Source: DASXRA01 sp036506155 (GTDB taxonomy: Bacteria; Actinomycetota; Actinomycetes; Mycobacteriales; Jatrophihabitantaceae). From it: 26,883 bases of DNA. A program made the position numbers and the translations under genes. Below the pieces are notes generated by a model. The model had not been told where the DNA came from. It ran no database searches and saw only the letters and a list, made by a program, of their open reading frames with translations. The stretch is taken from NCBI GenBank assembly GCA_036506155.1, contig DASXSF010000086.1, forward strand, positions 1 to 26,883, given 5' to 3'. Positions 24,677 through 26,883 of this stretch are shown piece after piece (position 1 is the stretch's first letter; each line of letters starts with the position of its first letter).

Positions 24677-25432
24677 GTGACTGATGGCAGGCGGGCGCCG
24701 TACGAGTCGAGCGGCACCCGTGGCGGCGAGCGATTACTCGTGGTGGACGACGAGATCGACATCGCCGACCTGCTCACCACGGGGCTGCGATTCGTGGGCT
24801 TCGACGTCCGCGCGGCGCACACCGGCGCCGAAGCGCTCGCTGCCGCGGCGGAGTTCCGGCCGCACTTGCTCGTCCTGGATGTGATGCTGCCGGACATCGA
24901 CGGCTTCGAGCTGTGCCGGCAGATCCGGCGCGATCGCGAGCAGGTCGGGGTCGTGTTTCTCACCGCACGCGACCGCACAGAGGACGCCATCGCCGGGCTC
25001 ACCGTCGGCGGCGACGACTACATCAACAAGCCGTTCAGCCTGGACGAGGTCGTGGCGCGGGTCCGTGCCGTACTGCGGCGTATCCCATCGGCCGTCGTCA
25101 CAAACGCCGTCGAGGACGGGGTGCTGCGCGTCGCCGACCTCGAACTGGACGAGGAGCGGCACGAGGTGCGGCGCGCAAACCACCCGATACAGCTGTCGCC
25201 GACGGAGTTTGCGCTGCTGCGCTACCTCATGGAGAACAGCGGCCGGGTCCTGTCCAAGGCACAGATCATCGATCACGTCTGGCGCTATGACTATCGCGGA
25301 GACGACGGCATCGTGGAGTCCTACATCTCCTACCTGCGCAAGAAGATTGACCACTTTCCGCCACCGTTGATCCACACCATGCGGGGCATCGGCTACAGCC
25401 TGCGAGTCGCCCGGGCGGTGGAAGCCCAATGA
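24677..25432 (+). CDS. OmpR-family response regulator, PhoP-like
   Basis: 251 aa from GTG 24677 (MTDGRRAPYESSG). The frame is open upstream into the kinase gene, but the direct-repeat operator lies in between. The receiver domain has acidic pocket Asp24-Asp25-Glu26, phospho-acceptor Asp68 (LVLDVMLPDIDGFE), Thr96 (FLTARD) and Lys118 (GGDDYINKPFSLDEVVARVRAVLRR). The winged-helix effector domain (about 145-247) has LSPTEFALLRYLMENSGRVLSKAQIIDHVWRYDY and ESYISYLRKKID. Both halves closely follow mycobacterial PhoP. It overlaps the next gene by 4 bp, so it is made with the exporter it probably controls. Confidence 0.93.
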   Translation: MTDGRRAPYESSGTRGGERLLVVDDEIDIADLLTTGLRFVGFDVRAAHTGAEALAAAAEFRPHLLVLDVMLPDIDGFELCRQIRRDREQVGVVFLTARDRTEDAIAGLTVGGDDYINKPFSLDEVVARVRAVLRRIPSAVVTNAVEDGVLRVADLELDEERHEVRRANHPIQLSPTEFALLRYLMENSGRVLSKAQIIDHVWRYDYRGDDGIVESYISYLRKKIDHFPPPLIHTMRGIGYSLRVARAVEAQ

Positions 25433-26682
25433 CCCGGACGATTAGGCGGCATCCTTGGATCAGCGGCGTAATCGCCGTGCTGGTGCTCACCGGCGCGGGG
25501 CTCGGCACGTATTTCGGCGTCCGTGATGACAAGGCCGCGGCCGCCGACGCGACGACGACTGTCGAGACCGTCAATACCGGCACCATCCGGCAGACCGTCT
25601 CGGCCACCGGCACGCTGGCACCTGCCAATCAGGAAGACCTGAACTTCTCGGTGTCCGGTCAGGTCACCAAGGTGTCCGTGTCCGAGGGGCAGCACGTCAA
25701 AAAGGGGCAGGCGCTCGCGACGATCAACTCGGCGTCGTTGTCCGCGGCGGTCGCAGAAGCGCAGGCGAGTGTCGCGAGCGACCAGGCCCGCCTCGACGAC
25801 GACAACAGCAACAGCGCGAGCGATACCCAGATCGCCGCGGACCAAGCTGCACTCACGGCCGCCCAGAACCAGCTCGACACGGCGCAGCAGCAACTCGACT
25901 CGGCGACCCTCACCTCGCCGATCGACGGGATCGTCGCGTCGCTGAACCTGACCGTGGGCCAGTCGGTATCCGGATCCAGCTCCGGCAGCAACAACGGCAA
26001 CAACGGCGGCAACGGCAACAACAACGGGAACAACAACAGCAGCGACAACAGCTCGAACTCGTCATCGTCCGATCCGCAGATTCTCGTCATCAGCACGAGT
26101 TCGTGGATCGTGAACGCCAGCGTCGATGCCAATTCGGTCGGCCTGATCAAGGTCGGCAACCAGGCGCAGCTGTCGGTGACGGGTGTGAGCGACACGGTGT
26201 ACGGCACGATCGCCTCGATCGGGCTGGTGTCCTCCTCGTCGTCCTCGTCCGGCACGGCGAGCTATCCGGTTGTCGTTGACGTCACCGGCACGCCCAGCGG
26301 TATGCACGACGGCGCGGACGTCACCGCAACGTTGATCTACAAGCAACTCAGCAACGTACTGGTCGTGCCGACCCTGGCGCTGCACCGCGACGCATCCGGC
26401 ACGTACGTCGAGCAGGTGAAGAACGGCAAGACCGTTCACACCGCGGTGCGGCCCGGCATCGAGTCCGGCGGGCAGACGCAGATCGTGTCAGGGCTCTCGG
26501 CGGGTGCCCAGATCGTCGTCCCGCAGGTCAGCAACGGCAACGGCAACCGGAACGGCAACGGGACGAACGGCCGCAACGGCCAGTTCCCGGGCGGCGGCAA
26601 CTTCCCGGGCGGCGGACGGTTCCAGCTCCCGGGGGGCGGCGGTGGCTTCGTGATACCGGGAGGCGGGAACGGCGGTGGGTAG
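25429..26682 (+). CDS. HlyD/MacA-type membrane fusion protein
   Basis: 417 aa, ATG 25429 inside an ATGA overlap with the response regulator. One N-terminal membrane helix lies at about 10-30. A split lipoyl domain follows (NFSVSGQVTKVSVSEGQHVKKGQALATI at 72-99, SPIDGIVASLNLTVGQSV at 163-180) around a short helical hairpin (about 102-157). Then come a beta-barrel and membrane-proximal part (SWIVNASVDANSVGLIKVGNQAQLSVTG; VLVVPTLALHRD). Unusual features are an Asn/Ser/Gly-rich insertion at 182-215 and a Gly/Asn/Pro-rich tail at 368-417. In an organism without an outer-membrane channel it probably works with the ABC genes downstream to export lipophilic compounds or peptides. Confidence 0.92.
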   Translation: MTRTIRRHPWISGVIAVLVLTGAGLGTYFGVRDDKAAAADATTTVETVNTGTIRQTVSATGTLAPANQEDLNFSVSGQVTKVSVSEGQHVKKGQALATINSASLSAAVAEAQASVASDQARLDDDNSNSASDTQIAADQAALTAAQNQLDTAQQQLDSATLTSPIDGIVASLNLTVGQSVSGSSSGSNNGNNGGNGNNNGNNNSSDNSSNSSSSDPQILVISTSSWIVNASVDANSVGLIKVGNQAQLSVTGVSDTVYGTIASIGLVSSSSSSSGTASYPVVVDVTGTPSGMHDGADVTATLIYKQLSNVLVVPTLALHRDASGTYVEQVKNGKTVHTAVRPGIESGGQTQIVSGLSAGAQIVVPQVSNGNGNRNGNGTNGRNGQFPGGGNFPGGGRFQLPGGGGGFVIPGGGNGGG

Positions 26683-26883
26683 CGCCTTGACTGCCGACGC
26701 GCCGCCGCAGCCGCTGCCCGAAAGCGCCGCGCCGGTCATCGAGCTCGCCGGGGTCCGCAAGGTCTACCGCACCGGGTCACTCGAGGTCGAGGCGCTGCGC
26801 GGCATCTCTTTGACAATCGGCCAGGGGGAGTACGTCGCGGTGATGGGCCCGTCCGGGTCCGGCAAGTCGACGCTGATGCACAT
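26675..26883 (+). CDS. MacB-type ABC transporter ATP-binding protein, 5' part only
   Basis: The gene starts at GTG 26675, overlapping the fusion-protein stop by 8 bp, and runs off the right edge after 69 codons. A short Ala/Pro-rich lead is followed by the ABC start PVIELAGVRKVYRTGSLEVEALRGISLTIGQGEYVAVMGPSGSGKSTLMH. This has the A-loop tyrosine and the full Walker A GPSGSGKST. The spacing 'RTGSLEVEALRGI' is typical of LolD/MacB-like ATPases that pair with MacA-type fusion proteins. A permease is expected next, outside the window. Confidence 0.9.
   Translation, partial: MGSALTADAPPQPLPESAAPVIELAGVRKVYRTGSLEVEALRGISLTIGQGEYVAVMGPSGSGKSTLMH

Noticed and set aside
25972..26073. Repetitive AAC/GGC tract as a CRISPR or tandem-repeat array
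   Set aside because: It lies in frame within a coding sequence and has no spacer/repeat structure.

Overview
This is a GC-rich window, and every recognisable gene family in it is typical of Actinomycetota: a LAL-type LuxR regulator, a CopC-CopD fusion, YcnI, DUF2182, DUF1906, a YtrA-like GntR with ABC genes, and a PhoP-like two-component system. GTG starts and 4-bp start/stop overlaps are common. No tRNA, rRNA, CRISPR array or intact mobile element was seen. I cannot name the genus.

Left part (1-4674): the 3'-truncated minus-strand gene of a small secreted protein faces away from a secreted allene-oxide-cyclase-barrel-like protein. A zinc-free quinone-oxidoreductase-like enzyme follows. Next is a tightly overlapped operon of GntR regulator, ABC ATPase and ABC permease.

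Hydrolase island (4774-12600): a 916-aa LAL/LuxR regulator is divergent from an alpha/beta hydrolase whose nucleophile position is Cys. A second alpha/beta hydrolase and a metallo-beta-lactamase-fold hydrolase follow. The same 21-bp sequence precedes all three hydrolase genes, exactly 33 bp before the start codon of the first two. A fourth, inverted copy faces away from the third gene. The simplest reading is a small, apparently undescribed regulon of unrelated hydrolases run by the LAL protein. Beyond it lie another alpha/beta hydrolase on the minus strand, a DUF1801 protein and a truncated hydrolase remnant.

Middle part (12693-17000): a conserved hypothetical protein, then a secreted DUF1906 glycoside-hydrolase-like protein with a TIG domain and propeller-like repeats, interrupted by one in-frame amber codon. 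After these come an orphan anti-sigma-like membrane protein and a remnant of an ECF sigma factor (region 4 only).

Copper locus (17001-21451): DUF2182 membrane protein, CopC-CopD fusion with a C-terminal beta domain, a His-rich membrane-anchored secreted protein, and YcnI, whose C-terminal membrane anchor is lost to an apparent 1-bp frameshift. An 18-bp perfect palindrome lies upstream of the CopCD gene.

Right part (21482-26883): a minus-strand lipoprotein and membrane protein are divergent from an operon of histidine kinase, PhoP-like response regulator, MacA-like membrane fusion protein and the start of a MacB-like ATPase. The gap before the response regulator carries direct repeats with an 11-bp period, as expected for an OmpR/PhoP-class operator.
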